The notes below the pieces were generated by a model. That model saw only the letters and a program-made list of their open reading frames with translations. It did no database searches and had not been told where the DNA came from. A stretch of DNA of 64,000 nt, taken from an uncultured Bacteroidales bacterium (GTDB taxonomy: Bacteria; Bacteroidota; Bacteroidia; Bacteroidales; Bacteroidaceae). How positions within the stretch are numbered: the stretch's first letter is position 1; each line of letters starts with the position of its first letter. The translations under genes were made by a program, and so were the position numbers. The stretch lies in NCBI GenBank assembly GCA_902801325.1, contig CADCHQ010000001.1, forward strand, positions 248,001 to 312,000. The letters run 5' to 3'. Below, piece by piece: positions 26,523-39,654 of this stretch.

Positions 26523-28112
26523 ATGATACGTAAATTCGATTTTCTAATTATCGGTGGTGGCGTGGCAGGCATGAGCTACGCCCTGAAGGTGGCAAAGAGT
26601 GGCAAGGGAAAGATTGCCTTAGTGTGCAAGACTACGCTTGATGAGGCCAATACGGCTAAAGCTCAGGGCGGAATAGCCAGTGTAACGAACCTGAAGGTGG
26701 ACAACTTCGAGAAGCACATTCAGGACACGATGATTGCAGGCGACTACATCAGTGACCCTGCTGCTGTGGAACAGGTGGTGAGGAATGCTCCGAAGGGTAT
26801 TGCCGACTTGGTGAAGTGGGGTGTGAACTTCGATAAGAACGATGAAGGAGAATTCGACCTGCATCGTGAAGGCGGCCATTCTGAGTTCCGTATCCTTCAC
26901 CATGCCGATGACACAGGCTTTGAGATTCAGCGTGGATTGATGGAGGCCGTGAGACGGAATAAGAAGATTACCGTCTTGGAGAATCACTATGCTGTGGAAA
27001 TCATCACCCAGCATCATTTGGGAAGGGAGGTGAACCGTCACATGACGGACATCGAGTGCTATGGTGCCTATGTCTTAGACCCCGACACACAGAAGGTGGA
27101 TACCTTCCTCTCACGTGTGACCTTGATGGCAACGGGTGGTACGGGAGCCGTCTATGCCACCACATCGAACCCCAATATAGCAACGGGCGACGGCATTGCT
27201 ATGGTTTATCGTGCTAAGGGTATTGTCAAGGATATGGAGTTCGTGCAGTTCCACCCAACCGTGCTCTTCAACCCTGCCGAGACTCATCCTGCCTACCTCA
27301 TTACTGAGGCCATGCGTGGCTATGGTGGCATACTGAAGTTGCCTAATGGTGAGGAGTTTATGCAAAAGTATGACAAGCGCCTGTCGCTGGCTCCACGTGA
27401 TATAGTTGCTCGCGCTATTGACCGCGAGATGAAGATTCACGGTATTGATCATGTTTGCCTTGACGTGACTCATAAGAATCCTGAGGAGACGAAACATCAT
27501 TTCCCGAACATTTATGCCAAGTGCCTAAGCATCGGTATCGATATCACAAAACAGATGATCCCCGTATGCCCATCGGCTCATTATATGTGTGGTGGCATTA
27601 AGGTAGACCTCGACGGACAATCGACAATCCATAGGCTTTATGCCGTGGGCGAATGTTCTTGCACGGGTTTGCATGGTGGCAATCGTTTGGCATCAAATTC
27701 ACTCATCGAGGCAGTGGTGTATGCCGACAAAGCAGCACAGCACTCGATAGAACACATCGACGAATACACCTTCAACGATAACATTCCTGAGTGGAACGAC
27801 GAAGGAACGATGTCGAATGAGGAGAAGGTGCTCATTGCCCAAGATATGAGGGAGGTGGGACAGATTATGTCGAACTACGTGGGTATTGTCCGCTCCGACC
27901 TGCGTCTGCATCGTGCTTGGACACGCCTCGACCTGTTGTACGAGGAGACAGAAGAACTCTTCAAGCGTGTGAAGCCTACAAAGGACATTTGCGAACTCCG
28001 TAACATGATAAATGTGGGCTATCTCATCACCCGTCAGGCCTTGGAGCGCAAGGAGAGTCGCGGTTTGCACTATACCATTGACTACCCCAAGCATGCGTAT
28101 GACCAAAAGTAA
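26523..28112 (+). CDS. nadB: L-aspartate oxidase
   Basis: The 529-residue flavoprotein has the FAD-binding GGGVAGMSYA motif near the N-terminus, the AKAQGGIASV and HREGGHS segments that carry catalytic residues of the succinate dehydrogenase/L-aspartate oxidase family, and the C-terminal SNSLIEAVVYADKAA block. It oxidises aspartate to iminoaspartate, the first step of de novo NAD synthesis. nadA and nadC are not in the window. The length fits NadB rather than the longer FrdA/SdhA. Confidence 0.93.
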   Translation: MIRKFDFLIIGGGVAGMSYALKVAKSGKGKIALVCKTTLDEANTAKAQGGIASVTNLKVDNFEKHIQDTMIAGDYISDPAAVEQVVRNAPKGIADLVKWGVNFDKNDEGEFDLHREGGHSEFRILHHADDTGFEIQRGLMEAVRRNKKITVLENHYAVEIITQHHLGREVNRHMTDIECYGAYVLDPDTQKVDTFLSRVTLMATGGTGAVYATTSNPNIATGDGIAMVYRAKGIVKDMEFVQFHPTVLFNPAETHPAYLITEAMRGYGGILKLPNGEEFMQKYDKRLSLAPRDIVARAIDREMKIHGIDHVCLDVTHKNPEETKHHFPNIYAKCLSIGIDITKQMIPVCPSAHYMCGGIKVDLDGQSTIHRLYAVGECSCTGLHGGNRLASNSLIEAVVYADKAAQHSIEHIDEYTFNDNIPEWNDEGTMSNEEKVLIAQDMREVGQIMSNYVGIVRSDLRLHRAWTRLDLLYEETEELFKRVKPTKDICELRNMINVGYLITRQALERKESRGLHYTIDYPKHAYDQK

Positions 28113-28114
28113 AT

Positions 28115-28380
28115 GTTTAACGTTTAATGTTTAACGTTTAACGGGGAGAATATGTTTTTATCATTATTCATTATAATTTAGCGCAGCGTAAATAGGGCGT
28201 GCGGACTAAGTGAGTCTTACTTCAACCGCGATCCTTTGGATTACTTCAGATTCACAATTTCCGCACGCGCCTTTTTAAATAATTCATTAGTCACAATTAT
28301 TCCCCTGACTACTCCCCTCGTTAACAGAGAGGGACTGGGGGTGAGTCCAATTCTTAACTCTTCATTCTTAATTCTTAATT
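28115..28380. repeat. Gap with heptamer tracts and a long-range hairpin
   Basis: The 268 bp after nadB hold TTTAACG-type heptamers (28115-28142), a 9-bp inverted repeat GCGTGCGGA/TCCGCACGC (28197-28205 with 28260-28268) followed by T5 that could terminate nadB, a GAGGGACTGGGGG/CCCCTGAC palindromic tract (28303-28345), and CTTAATT-type heptamers (28350-28380) running up to the TTG start of the next gene. Confidence 0.6.
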
Positions 28381-30639
28381 TTGAACACCGTCGCTCTCCG
28401 ATACCAAGCCATTTATCTCGATGTGAAAGACATCGACATGAACCGTCAGGCGTCGCCTGCCGTACTGGCCTTTGTTGCCCGACTGCGAGAGCGTGGTTAT
28501 ACGCTTACGGAGGAACTCTTCCGTGCCTTATGTGCTGAGCCAGCTACTACGTTGGCCGACATTACTCGAGACATTGATGAGGCATTAGGCGTCAACCTTA
28601 ACTGGGCACCTTTGGTTAAGGGTTGGGACGTGCCTACTGGAGAGACGTTCCTCGATCATCTGGTGACGTGGTTCGTGAATGTAACAGGTGCTGATGTACC
28701 GGGTACAGAACTGCCTTGCGGGCATCTAATACCCGATGGAACCTTCCCGTTGGAGCGTTACAATGGTTGTCCGTATTGTGGACGTCCTTTCGTAACAGCG
28801 AATTATGTCTTTAAAGGACAGGGCAGTAAATTGAAAGAGTTGCGCCTTTTCCGTCTGTCCGACATGCAACACCTGTTGGAAACTTTGCTCACGTCTCCGA
28901 CTCCACTTGATGCCACACAATTGGACTCCGTTAAAAGGTTAATTCATCATTTACCATTCGCAATTCATAATGGGGTCGTGCCGCAGATGCGTGAAACGAG
29001 AATGGTGGTTATCAAGTGCTTGATGGAACAAGGAAGGGGCGATGAGGCTCAACCGTTGATGGAGACTCCTACCGACGTGCTTCGCTATTTGTGGTATGAG
29101 AAGACGGGACAACTGCAAATCATAGAGCCTCGCACACTGATTGCCCATGCAGGCGGACTGAATCGCCATCTCTGGCCAACGGCCGATCGAAGTCAAGAAG
29201 CCATAGGTTCAATGCGCGATGAACTTAGGCTCAAGTACAATCGAACCTATGCTCGATGTGTAGCCAGTTGGCTCAACAGTTTATCTATGTCTGCGAGCCA
29301 GGCGGCAGAGCAGATGCATCCGAAGCGAGGCATGTGGGTAAGGATGATTCGTGCCTTGCGTCTGGGCGAGATGAGCCGAAAGCCTGGTTTCGAGCGGCTA
29401 AGGGAACTGCTCGACGTGTTCTACCATCAGAACTACAACACTTGGCAAGGTCAACTGGATGCTGCGCATAAGCAAAACGACAGACAAAAGGCGTTGGCTT
29501 TGCTCTGCGAGCGTCCTGGATTGTTTGCACGTTGTCTGTTCTCTACCATGCTTCGCTATGGACGTGAGGAGACATTGCAAGCCTTTAGTCGGGTTACAGA
29601 TAAATTACCTGCCCGATTATTGCTTTCGCTAAGTAATGCTGCCGAAACATATTTCGATCCAGAGGGCTTTGGAGGAGAACGTATAGTGCGCCCCATTACC
29701 GGGACGCCCAAAGCCATTGCGCTGAACAAGATGCTATCGCTCTATGACTTAAAGGAAAGGCGAAGAATGGCCGATTCCATCGAAGAAATTTATCTTCAAA
29801 CGATGACAAGGCGATTTGCTCAACAGGGACAAAAGGAAGAAGGAAGTCGTGTCTATATTGATAAAGAATTATATCATATTCCTTTGGCTGTGGGCGATCG
29901 TTCGACGACAATTCAAGATACTGCTTGCGCCCTACAAGGAACGTGTTTCCAAGTAGAAGGCGACAGTGTGCGATTGTTTTTGCAGTGGGGTAAAGGCTTA
30001 CCTGCCCAGCATCTGGATATGGACCTCAGTGCCCGTATTGTCAAGCGAGATGGGGAAGTTGTGGAATGTGCCTTTTACAATCTCGCACCAACAGGGGCAA
30101 AGCACTCGGGCGACATCCGTGAAATTCCCGACCAAGTGGGAACGGCCGAATATGTAGAACTGGAATTGCCTGAACTGGAACGCTCAGAAGCGGAATATGT
30201 GGTATTCACCTGTAATGCTTACAGCAATGGCGCCCTTTCGCCCAATTTGATGGTGGGATGGATGAACTCAGCCTATCCTATGTCCATCTCCGACAAGGAC
30301 GGAGTGGCCTACGACCCTTCATGTGTTCAGCATCTGGCACGCATCAGTGAGGCCAACCTGTCAAAGGGACTGGTCTTTGGCATATTGAAGGTTAGAGAAC
30401 GGGAAATCGTGTGGATGGAGGTTCCTTTCACAGCGCAAACTGTGGCTCAACTGGATGGTCGAGTGGTGGAGGATATGTTGCGACGTTTGGAACACAAAGC
30501 CACGATAGGCCAGTTGCTGGAATTGAAGGCACAGGTGCAAAAGAGTTCGCTCGTCGAAACTCCTGATAAAGCCGACGAGCGATATACCTATGAGTGGGCA
30601 CTTAATCCTGCCGAAGTGGCGAAAGTACTCTTTCTGTAA
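28381..30639 (+). CDS. RING-like, TerD-like protein resembling the MXAN_6230/SCO0854 family
   Basis: The 752-residue protein has an N-terminal helical part, a Cys/His cluster at about residues 115-140 (CGH then CPYCG) resembling a RING or zinc-ribbon knuckle, a long helical middle, and a C-terminal beta-rich domain (about 490-720) with TerD-like features (DMDLSARI, GWMNSAYP). This resembles the actinobacterial and myxobacterial MXAN_6230/SCO0854 family, whose function is unknown. The TTG at 28381 is chosen because the residues before the first ATG (28438) look like the family's N-terminus and a stop lies at 28369. Three 22-bp repeat units lie in frame at 29187-29252. No neighbour suggests a role. 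Confidence 0.65.
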   Translation: MNTVALRYQAIYLDVKDIDMNRQASPAVLAFVARLRERGYTLTEELFRALCAEPATTLADITRDIDEALGVNLNWAPLVKGWDVPTGETFLDHLVTWFVNVTGADVPGTELPCGHLIPDGTFPLERYNGCPYCGRPFVTANYVFKGQGSKLKELRLFRLSDMQHLLETLLTSPTPLDATQLDSVKRLIHHLPFAIHNGVVPQMRETRMVVIKCLMEQGRGDEAQPLMETPTDVLRYLWYEKTGQLQIIEPRTLIAHAGGLNRHLWPTADRSQEAIGSMRDELRLKYNRTYARCVASWLNSLSMSASQAAEQMHPKRGMWVRMIRALRLGEMSRKPGFERLRELLDVFYHQNYNTWQGQLDAAHKQNDRQKALALLCERPGLFARCLFSTMLRYGREETLQAFSRVTDKLPARLLLSLSNAAETYFDPEGFGGERIVRPITGTPKAIALNKMLSLYDLKERRRMADSIEEIYLQTMTRRFAQQGQKEEGSRVYIDKELYHIPLAVGDRSTTIQDTACALQGTCFQVEGDSVRLFLQWGKGLPAQHLDMDLSARIVKRDGEVVECAFYNLAPTGAKHSGDIREIPDQVGTAEYVELELPELERSEAEYVVFTCNAYSNGALSPNLMVGWMNSAYPMSISDKDGVAYDPSCVQHLARISEANLSKGLVFGILKVREREIVWMEVPFTAQTVAQLDGRVVEDMLRRLEHKATIGQLLELKAQVQKSSLVETPDKADERYTYEWALNPAEVAKVLFL
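29187..29260 (+). repeat. 22-bp repeat units inside a coding sequence (array E)
   Basis: Within the RING/TerD-like gene, TCGAAG, TCAATG, TCAAGT and TCGATG lie at 29187, 29209, 29231 and 29253, exactly 22 bp apart, and AGG at 29205 and 29227 starts units like AGGTTCGA..TCGAACCT of array A. Three units equal 66 bp, so the frame is kept. Confidence 0.75.
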
Positions 30640-30691
30640 TTGGGGTGTTTGTGTGCTTATGGAGTTGGTTGTTTAGTATTTTTTTACCTTC

Positions 30692-30727
30692 ACTTTTCAC
30701 TCCATCACTCCATCACTTCATCACTCA
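30692..30727. repeat. Heptanucleotide tract CCATCACT-type between convergent genes
   Basis: CATCACTC repeats with 7- to 8-bp spacing between the RING/TerD-like gene and trkH. No terminator hairpin is obvious in this 88-bp gap. Confidence 0.6.
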
Positions 30728-32218
30728 TTAAATTCTCCATGCTTTGGGCATGAAGAGGAACAATACTGTAAAGATCTCGAGACGGCCTACTACCATCAGG
30801 AAGCTTAGCAACCACTTGCCTGCTGCCGGTACATCAACAAAGTTGCCAGCAGGTCCCAGACTGCCTAATGCAGGTCCTGTGTTACCAAAGCTGGACACCA
30901 CAGCACCAAAGATTGTCGTTAGGTCGAAATCCGTGATGAGGGTCATGGCCGCACAACTAAAGATGAGGATAAATACGTAGATGATAAGGTAGGATACTAC
31001 GCGCTGGATATGCCGGTCGTTAATGACTCTTCCATTAAATTTAATGCCGATGATGGCGTGAGGATGAAGAAACGTACGGAATTCACGCATGGCATACTTC
31101 AGGTAAATGAGCACACGCATCATCTTCATTCCACCAGCAGTACTGACAGTACATCCTCCAAGAATCATCATCATGATAGTAGGCATCCAGAAGGGTATTC
31201 CCCAACCGACATAGTCGTAACATTCGGCCTGGAATCCACTTGAACTGATAATTGTAGCAACATGGAACAAACTCGTGCGGAATATTTCCTCGCCTGTCTC
31301 AGGTACTTTTACTCCACTATCGTACATCGAGAAGCGGAACAGCAGGCAGAACACCGCCACCAAGCCCGTGACGGTGAGCAGGAAGGCTTTTACCTCTTCG
31401 TTCTTCAAACACTCGCGTCCGCGTCTTATTGAAATATAGTAATAGATACCGAAGTTAAGGCTGGAAATCAGCATGAAGGTGGCACAAACGTATTCGATGT
31501 AAGATGATTGGAAGTAACCGATGCTGGCTGTGTGTGTACCATATCCGCCTGTAGCTATGGTGGAGAAGGAGAAGCATACGGCATCGAATAAGTCCATAGG
31601 ACCTACCCAGAACATTATTGCGCATATAATGGTGAGAACAAGGTAGATAAGGAGCAGTCGACGAGAGGTGGCACCAATCTTGGGTTGCAGACGATGGATG
31701 GTCAGTCCCGACATCTCGGCTATGAACATCGTGGAGTTCTTCATATCCTTTACGGGTAGCATGGCAAAGGAGAATACCACGATTCCCAAGCCTCCCATCC
31801 ACTGCATCATGCTACGCCACATAAGTATGCCGTGCGGCATAGCCTCAATGTCGGGAATGATGGTAGCTCCCATGGTGCTGAAACCACTCATTGTCTCGAA
31901 ATAGGCACTTGCCACATCTACGTCCAGTCCTTCATATAATATAAAAGGTAGCATGCCGAATATGGAGAAGACCACCCAAGTCAGTCCTACGACGATGAAT
32001 GCTCCACCACGTGAGAGTTGCTTTTCTGTTCGGCCTATATCCGTGTGTCCATAGGCGGTAAGCACAGCACCGCAGACAAACGTGATGGCAGTCGTAATGG
32101 CAAAGGCTTTCCAGTCCTGATCGCCTTGTGTGTAGTGGTAATATAAGGCAACTAAGGATATCGAACCCAAAAACAGGCTCTCCATCACCAATAGCATGCC
32201 AAATATACTTTTCTTCAT
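30728..32218 (-). CDS. trkH: TrkH-family potassium uptake channel subunit
   Basis: The 496-residue membrane protein has about ten hydrophobic segments and the TrkH/KtrB four-fold pore repeats, including MSGFSTMGATI, FSTIATGGYGTH, SSSGFQ and SSFGNTGPALG with the filter glycines. It imports K+ across the inner membrane, usually gated by a cytoplasmic TrkA ring. In some Bacteroidetes trkA is adjacent; here it is not. Confidence 0.93.
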   Translation of the reverse strand: MKKSIFGMLLVMESLFLGSISLVALYYHYTQGDQDWKAFAITTAITFVCGAVLTAYGHTDIGRTEKQLSRGGAFIVVGLTWVVFSIFGMLPFILYEGLDVDVASAYFETMSGFSTMGATIIPDIEAMPHGILMWRSMMQWMGGLGIVVFSFAMLPVKDMKNSTMFIAEMSGLTIHRLQPKIGATSRRLLLIYLVLTIICAIMFWVGPMDLFDAVCFSFSTIATGGYGTHTASIGYFQSSYIEYVCATFMLISSLNFGIYYYISIRRGRECLKNEEVKAFLLTVTGLVAVFCLLFRFSMYDSGVKVPETGEEIFRTSLFHVATIISSSGFQAECYDYVGWGIPFWMPTIMMMILGGCTVSTAGGMKMMRVLIYLKYAMREFRTFLHPHAIIGIKFNGRVINDRHIQRVVSYLIIYVFILIFSCAAMTLITDFDLTTIFGAVVSSFGNTGPALGSLGPAGNFVDVPAAGKWLLSFLMVVGRLEIFTVLFLFMPKAWRI

Positions 32219-32225
32219 TTGAATG

Positions 32226-32268
32226 TTATATGTTTAATGTCAAGTGTTAAGTGTTAAGTGTTAAATGT
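32226..32268. repeat. Heptanucleotide tract GTGTTAA
   Basis: GTGTTAA recurs at 7-bp steps (for example at 32240-32260) in the 52-bp gap between trkH and the radical SAM gene. Confidence 0.7.
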
Positions 32269-32270
32269 AT

Positions 32271-33035
32271 TTAGTATGATACACTGCAACTAAAGCCGAG
32301 TTGTCGCACTTTTTTGGCGATTTCATCGAGGATTCTGGGTTGCGCTTTCTGTAATCCTTGCACGGGCGTTTCCCGGTCGATGGTGTATATCATTACTTGT
32401 CTGGGCTTGATGGTTTGTAGTGCCTCGAGCCACGGCTCGACGTATTCGTCTGTCGTATTATCAAGTCCATTACCAGTCAGGAACATGGTTTGGATGATAA
32501 CCTTCGGACTCATTTGTGCTAGATAGTTAACGATTGTTTCCACATCATATCGGCCTTGTGGACGGTCGACATTTTCGATGAAATCGGCAGAAACAGTGTC
32601 CAACTTCATGATAGGATTGTCTGTTCGTAGAAGGGCTTCGCGTACCGACTCTCGATGAATCTGTGTCGAATTACTCAATACCGATATCTTCGCTTGAGGG
32701 AAATATTGATTGCGCAAGGCAGTCACATCGTCTACAATAGCGGGGAAGTCAGGATGTAGGGTAGGTTCTCCGTTTCCGGCAAAGGTAAGTACATCGGGCT
32801 TGGGACCTTCTTTTTGCATTTTTTTCAACTGCTTTTCCAGTGCCTCTTTCACCTCTTCCCGTGTCGGCAGGGGCATGGTGGCACGTCGTTCAGCATTCAG
32901 CCCACACTCGCAATATATGCAATCAAACGAACACCACTTACCATCGGCAGGCAACAAGTTGATGCCCAACGACACTCCCAGCCTTCGGCTCATGATAGGC
33001 CCGAAAATGGGTGAAGGATATACAATCGTACTCAT
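32271..33035 (-). CDS. Radical SAM protein
   Basis: The 254-residue protein has the radical SAM motif CSFDCIYC (CxxxCxxC) at about residues 35-42, followed by the GNGEPTLHPD block. Its opening SPIFGPIMSRRLGVSLGINLLP is typical of a widespread group of about 250-residue radical SAM proteins of unknown substrate, similar to the MoaA/Elp3-like minimal class. It stands alone between trkH and the GH92-GH28 gene. Confidence 0.88.
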   Translation of the reverse strand: MSTIVYPSPIFGPIMSRRLGVSLGINLLPADGKWCSFDCIYCECGLNAERRATMPLPTREEVKEALEKQLKKMQKEGPKPDVLTFAGNGEPTLHPDFPAIVDDVTALRNQYFPQAKISVLSNSTQIHRESVREALLRTDNPIMKLDTVSADFIENVDRPQGRYDVETIVNYLAQMSPKVIIQTMFLTGNGLDNTTDEYVEPWLEALQTIKPRQVMIYTIDRETPVQGLQKAQPRILDEIAKKVRQLGFSCSVSY

Positions 33036-33119
33036 ATTACGGGGACAAAGTTACGAAAAAGCACGAATAATGCCAAAATCTAGTCGATAAACTACCCTCT
33101 TTAAGTTCATCTAATAATC

Positions 33120-36854
<3,735 letters not shown>

Positions 36855-36864
36855 AAGAGGTCCC

Positions 36865-37488
36865 TCAATTTCCGAGTGGGAACAGACCATAGAGGTTGGC
36901 ATCGATGCCGTCAGTAATGGTTTGGAAAGCCTTGGGGTCGTCGCCGAACTTGCAAGTGTCGCCATCGACGATGAGCAGTGGTCCAGTATACGTCTTTATC
37001 CACTCTTCGTACAGGTCGTTGAGACCCTGCAGGTAGTCGATTTGGATTGATTGCTCGTAGGCTCTGCCTCGCTTTTGAATCTGAAAGACGAGGTTTGAAA
37101 TGCTTGAACGGATGTAAATCATTAGGTCGGGCAGTTTAACTAACGACATCATCAGATTGAAGAGCTCCGTATAGTTGTCGAAGTCACGATCACTCATCAG
37201 TCCCTTGTTGTGGAGGTTGGGAGCAAAGATGCATGCATCCTCGAAGATGGTGCGGTCTTGGATGATGTAGTCCTTCGACTTCGATATTTCCACCACATCG
37301 CGAAAGCGTTTGTTGAGGAAATAGATTTGAAGGTTGAACGACCAGCGCGCCATATCGGCATAGTAGTCCTCGAGGTATGGGTTGTTGTCCACGGGTTCGA
37401 ACTGAGGTGTCCACCCATAGCGTTTGGCAAGCATCTTGGTGAGTGTGGTCTTTCCACAGCCAATGTTTCCGGCGATAGCGATATGCAT
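36865..37488 (-). CDS. Deoxynucleoside kinase (dNK/dGK-dCK family), paralogue 1
   Basis: The 207-residue protein has the P-loop GNIGCGKTT at residues 7-15, the DR(S/T) motif in IQDRTIFED and the arginine-rich lid region RGRAYEQS. This family phosphorylates deoxyadenosine, deoxyguanosine or deoxycytidine for salvage. Its neighbour at 37560-38192 is a clear paralogue (matching P-loop, PYLEDYYAD, YLQGLNDLYEE). Lactobacilli use paired dAK/dGK subunits that form a heterodimer; a similar pair is possible here. The paralogues are separated by a 71-bp heptamer-rich gap. Confidence 0.92.
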   Translation of the reverse strand: MHIAIAGNIGCGKTTLTKMLAKRYGWTPQFEPVDNNPYLEDYYADMARWSFNLQIYFLNKRFRDVVEISKSKDYIIQDRTIFEDACIFAPNLHNKGLMSDRDFDNYTELFNLMMSLVKLPDLMIYIRSSISNLVFQIQKRGRAYEQSIQIDYLQGLNDLYEEWIKTYTGPLLIVDGDTCKFGDDPKAFQTITDGIDANLYGLFPLGN

Positions 37489-37497
37489 TTTTTTGTA

Positions 37498-37572
37498 AGA
37501 GTTTAATGTTTAAGAGTTTAACGTTTAAGGTTAAAAGTTTAACGTTCAATCTTCAATCTTCAATGTTCAATG
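37498..37572. repeat. Heptanucleotide tracts between the two kinase genes
   Basis: TTTAACG/TTTAATG-type heptamers change into TTCAATC and TTCAATG heptamers at steady 7-bp steps; the last units enter the stop region of the second kinase. Confidence 0.8.
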
Positions 37573-38192
37573 TTCATCGGGAAGAGTCCAAAGAGCAGAT
37601 TGTCGATTTGATTGATTATCAGTTTCAGGTCCTTGGGACGATGCAGGTAGTCGAGTTCGTTGACATCGACGGTAAGCACCTTTCCGGGATATTTCTCATA
37701 GATGAATTCTTCGTAGAGGTCGTTAAGTCCTTGAAGGTATTCGATTTGGATGGTTTGCTCGTACTCGCGTCCTCGCTTCTGGATGTTCTCGACCAGGTGC
37801 GAGATATCGGCTCGAAGGTAAATCATCAGGTCGGGTACATGGAGTTGCGTCTGCATCTGTTCGAAGAGTTCCATAAAAGTTTCGTAGTCGCGGTCGCTCA
37901 GTTGCCCCATTCGTTTGTTATTGGCCACGAAGACGTGTACACCCTCATAGATGCTGCGGTCCTGTATAACTGTGCCCTTGCCTTTGTCGATGCTGAGGCA
38001 GTCCTTAAAGCGCTCTTTCAGGAAATAGACCTCAAGATTGAACGCCCACCGCTGTATGTCGGCATAGTAGTCTTCGAGATAGGGATTATAAGATACTGCC
38101 TCGAACTTAGGCTCCCATCCGTAATGCTTGGCCAAAAGGGTGGTGAGTGTGGTCTTTCCGCTTCCTATGTTTCCTGCAACGACGATATGCAT
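37560..38192 (-). CDS. Deoxynucleoside kinase, paralogue 2
   Basis: The 210-residue protein has P-loop GNIGSGKTT, IQDRSIYEG with the DRS motif, and RGREYEQT in the lid. It is a tandem paralogue of the kinase at 36865-37488, from which it differs in the substrate-side residues (DRS against DRT, FEAVSYNPY against FEPVDNNPY), suggesting divided nucleoside specificity. It is transcribed first, divergent from the AGCS gene. Confidence 0.92.
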   Translation of the reverse strand: MHIVVAGNIGSGKTTLTTLLAKHYGWEPKFEAVSYNPYLEDYYADIQRWAFNLEVYFLKERFKDCLSIDKGKGTVIQDRSIYEGVHVFVANNKRMGQLSDRDYETFMELFEQMQTQLHVPDLMIYLRADISHLVENIQKRGREYEQTIQIEYLQGLNDLYEEFIYEKYPGKVLTVDVNELDYLHRPKDLKLIINQIDNLLFGLFPMNIEH

Positions 38193-38299
38193 GGTATTAA
38201 ATTACGATTTAATCTTCAATTTTCGATTTTCAAGACTCAATTAATTCTTAATCGTGCCACAAATCTACGCAAAATTATGGACAAATGCAAAAGAATCCG

Positions 38300-38307
38300 T
38301 ATATTTG
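38300..38307 (+). promoter_or_regulatory. -7 element of the AGCS-mtnN operon
   Basis: TATATTTG matches TAnnTTTG and ends 10 nt before the ATG at 38317, the same spacing as in luxS, so the leader is very short. Confidence 0.6.
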
Positions 38308-38316
38308 CATAGATTT

Positions 38317-39654
38317 ATGAGTTTTTACGAATCATTTTCCTCTATTGTAAATGCAATCAACGGCGTCTTGTGGGGCTGGCCGATGATTGTGCTGTTGGTA
38401 GGAACTCATCTGTTTCTCACCATCCGACTGCGTTTCCCCCAGCGCCACATCTTTCGTGCCATTCGCTTAAGTGTGACTCGCGACAAAGGGGCTGAGGGCG
38501 ATGTTTCCCAGTTCGCTGCTTTGGTGACCTCTCTGGCCGCAACCATCGGTACGGGAAATATTGTTGGAGTGGCCACAGCCATTGCCTTGGGAGGTCCCGG
38601 TGCAGTGCTTTGGTGCTGGATAACGGGTGTGTTGGGTATAGCGACGAAGTATTCCGAAGGACTGTTGGCAGTGAAATATCGCAAGCAGACAAGTAATGGC
38701 AAGATGCTGGGCGGACCTATGTATGCCTTGGAAACGGGTCTCGGATGGCGCTGGGCAGCTATCCTGTTCTGTGTGTTCACGGCCTTGGCGGCTTTCGGCA
38801 TAGGTAATATGGTGCAGAGCAATGCCATCTCGTTGCTTGTTCACGAAACTTATGGTGTGCCTCAATACATTTCTGGCTTTGCCGTTGCCCTATGTACGGC
38901 TCTGGTAATCCTATTCGGCATTCGCGGCATAGCCCGATTCTGCACGGCTTTTGTCCCCTTGATGGCCCTCCTCTATGTGGCAGGATGCCTCTTTATTCTC
39001 TATCTTAACGCACCTTATGTGTGGCCAGCCATATGTCTGATATGCGAGAGTGCCTTCACCCCTGCGGCCGCAGGAGGAGGCTTTGTGGGAACCACGATAC
39101 TCGTTGCGGCTCGTTATGGTATAGCTCGCGGTTTGTTCAGTAATGAGAGTGGTATGGGTTCTGCCCCCATTATGGCTGCAGCCGCCCAGACGAAGAATCC
39201 CGTTCGGCAGGCTTTGGTCAGCAGTACGGGCACATTCTGGGACACCGTCGTTATCTGTGCTCTCACGGGCATCGTCCTTGTGAGCAGCATCCTCATGCAT
39301 CCCGATATTGATTACACCAATGGCGCCGCCCTGACCAAGATGGCCTTCGAGAAGATTCCTCTTGTCGGAGCACCTCTGCTTGCCTTTGGCATCATAACTT
39401 TTGCCTTCAGCACCATCCTTGGATGGAGTTATTATGGTGAGCGAGCCCTCGAGTACCTGAGTGGGAAACGGTTCCTCATCCCTTATAGGCTAGCCTTTAT
39501 CGTCGTGGCGTTCATCGGCTCTGTCGTCCAGCTTTCCCTCGTCTGGGACTTAGCCGATCTGATGAATGCCCTTATGGCCATTCCCAACCTGCTAAGCCTT
39601 TTGTTCCTGAGTGGAGTAATAGTAAGTGAAACCCGAAAATATATGAAGCCATGA
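38317..39654 (+). CDS. AGCS-family sodium:amino-acid symporter
   Basis: The 445-residue protein has about ten membrane segments and the AGCS signatures GTGNIVGVATAIALGGPGAVLW and FSNESGMGSAP (each split by its variable residue). These carriers import alanine or glycine with Na+. The ATG at 38317 is preferred to a GTG at 38254, which lies upstream of the -7 element. Its stop overlaps the mtnN start by four bases (ATGA), so the two are coupled. Confidence 0.93.
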   Translation: MSFYESFSSIVNAINGVLWGWPMIVLLVGTHLFLTIRLRFPQRHIFRAIRLSVTRDKGAEGDVSQFAALVTSLAATIGTGNIVGVATAIALGGPGAVLWCWITGVLGIATKYSEGLLAVKYRKQTSNGKMLGGPMYALETGLGWRWAAILFCVFTALAAFGIGNMVQSNAISLLVHETYGVPQYISGFAVALCTALVILFGIRGIARFCTAFVPLMALLYVAGCLFILYLNAPYVWPAICLICESAFTPAAAGGGFVGTTILVAARYGIARGLFSNESGMGSAPIMAAAAQTKNPVRQALVSSTGTFWDTVVICALTGIVLVSSILMHPDIDYTNGAALTKMAFEKIPLVGAPLLAFGIITFAFSTILGWSYYGERALEYLSGKRFLIPYRLAFIVVAFIGSVVQLSLVWDLADLMNALMAIPNLLSLLFLSGVIVSETRKYMKP

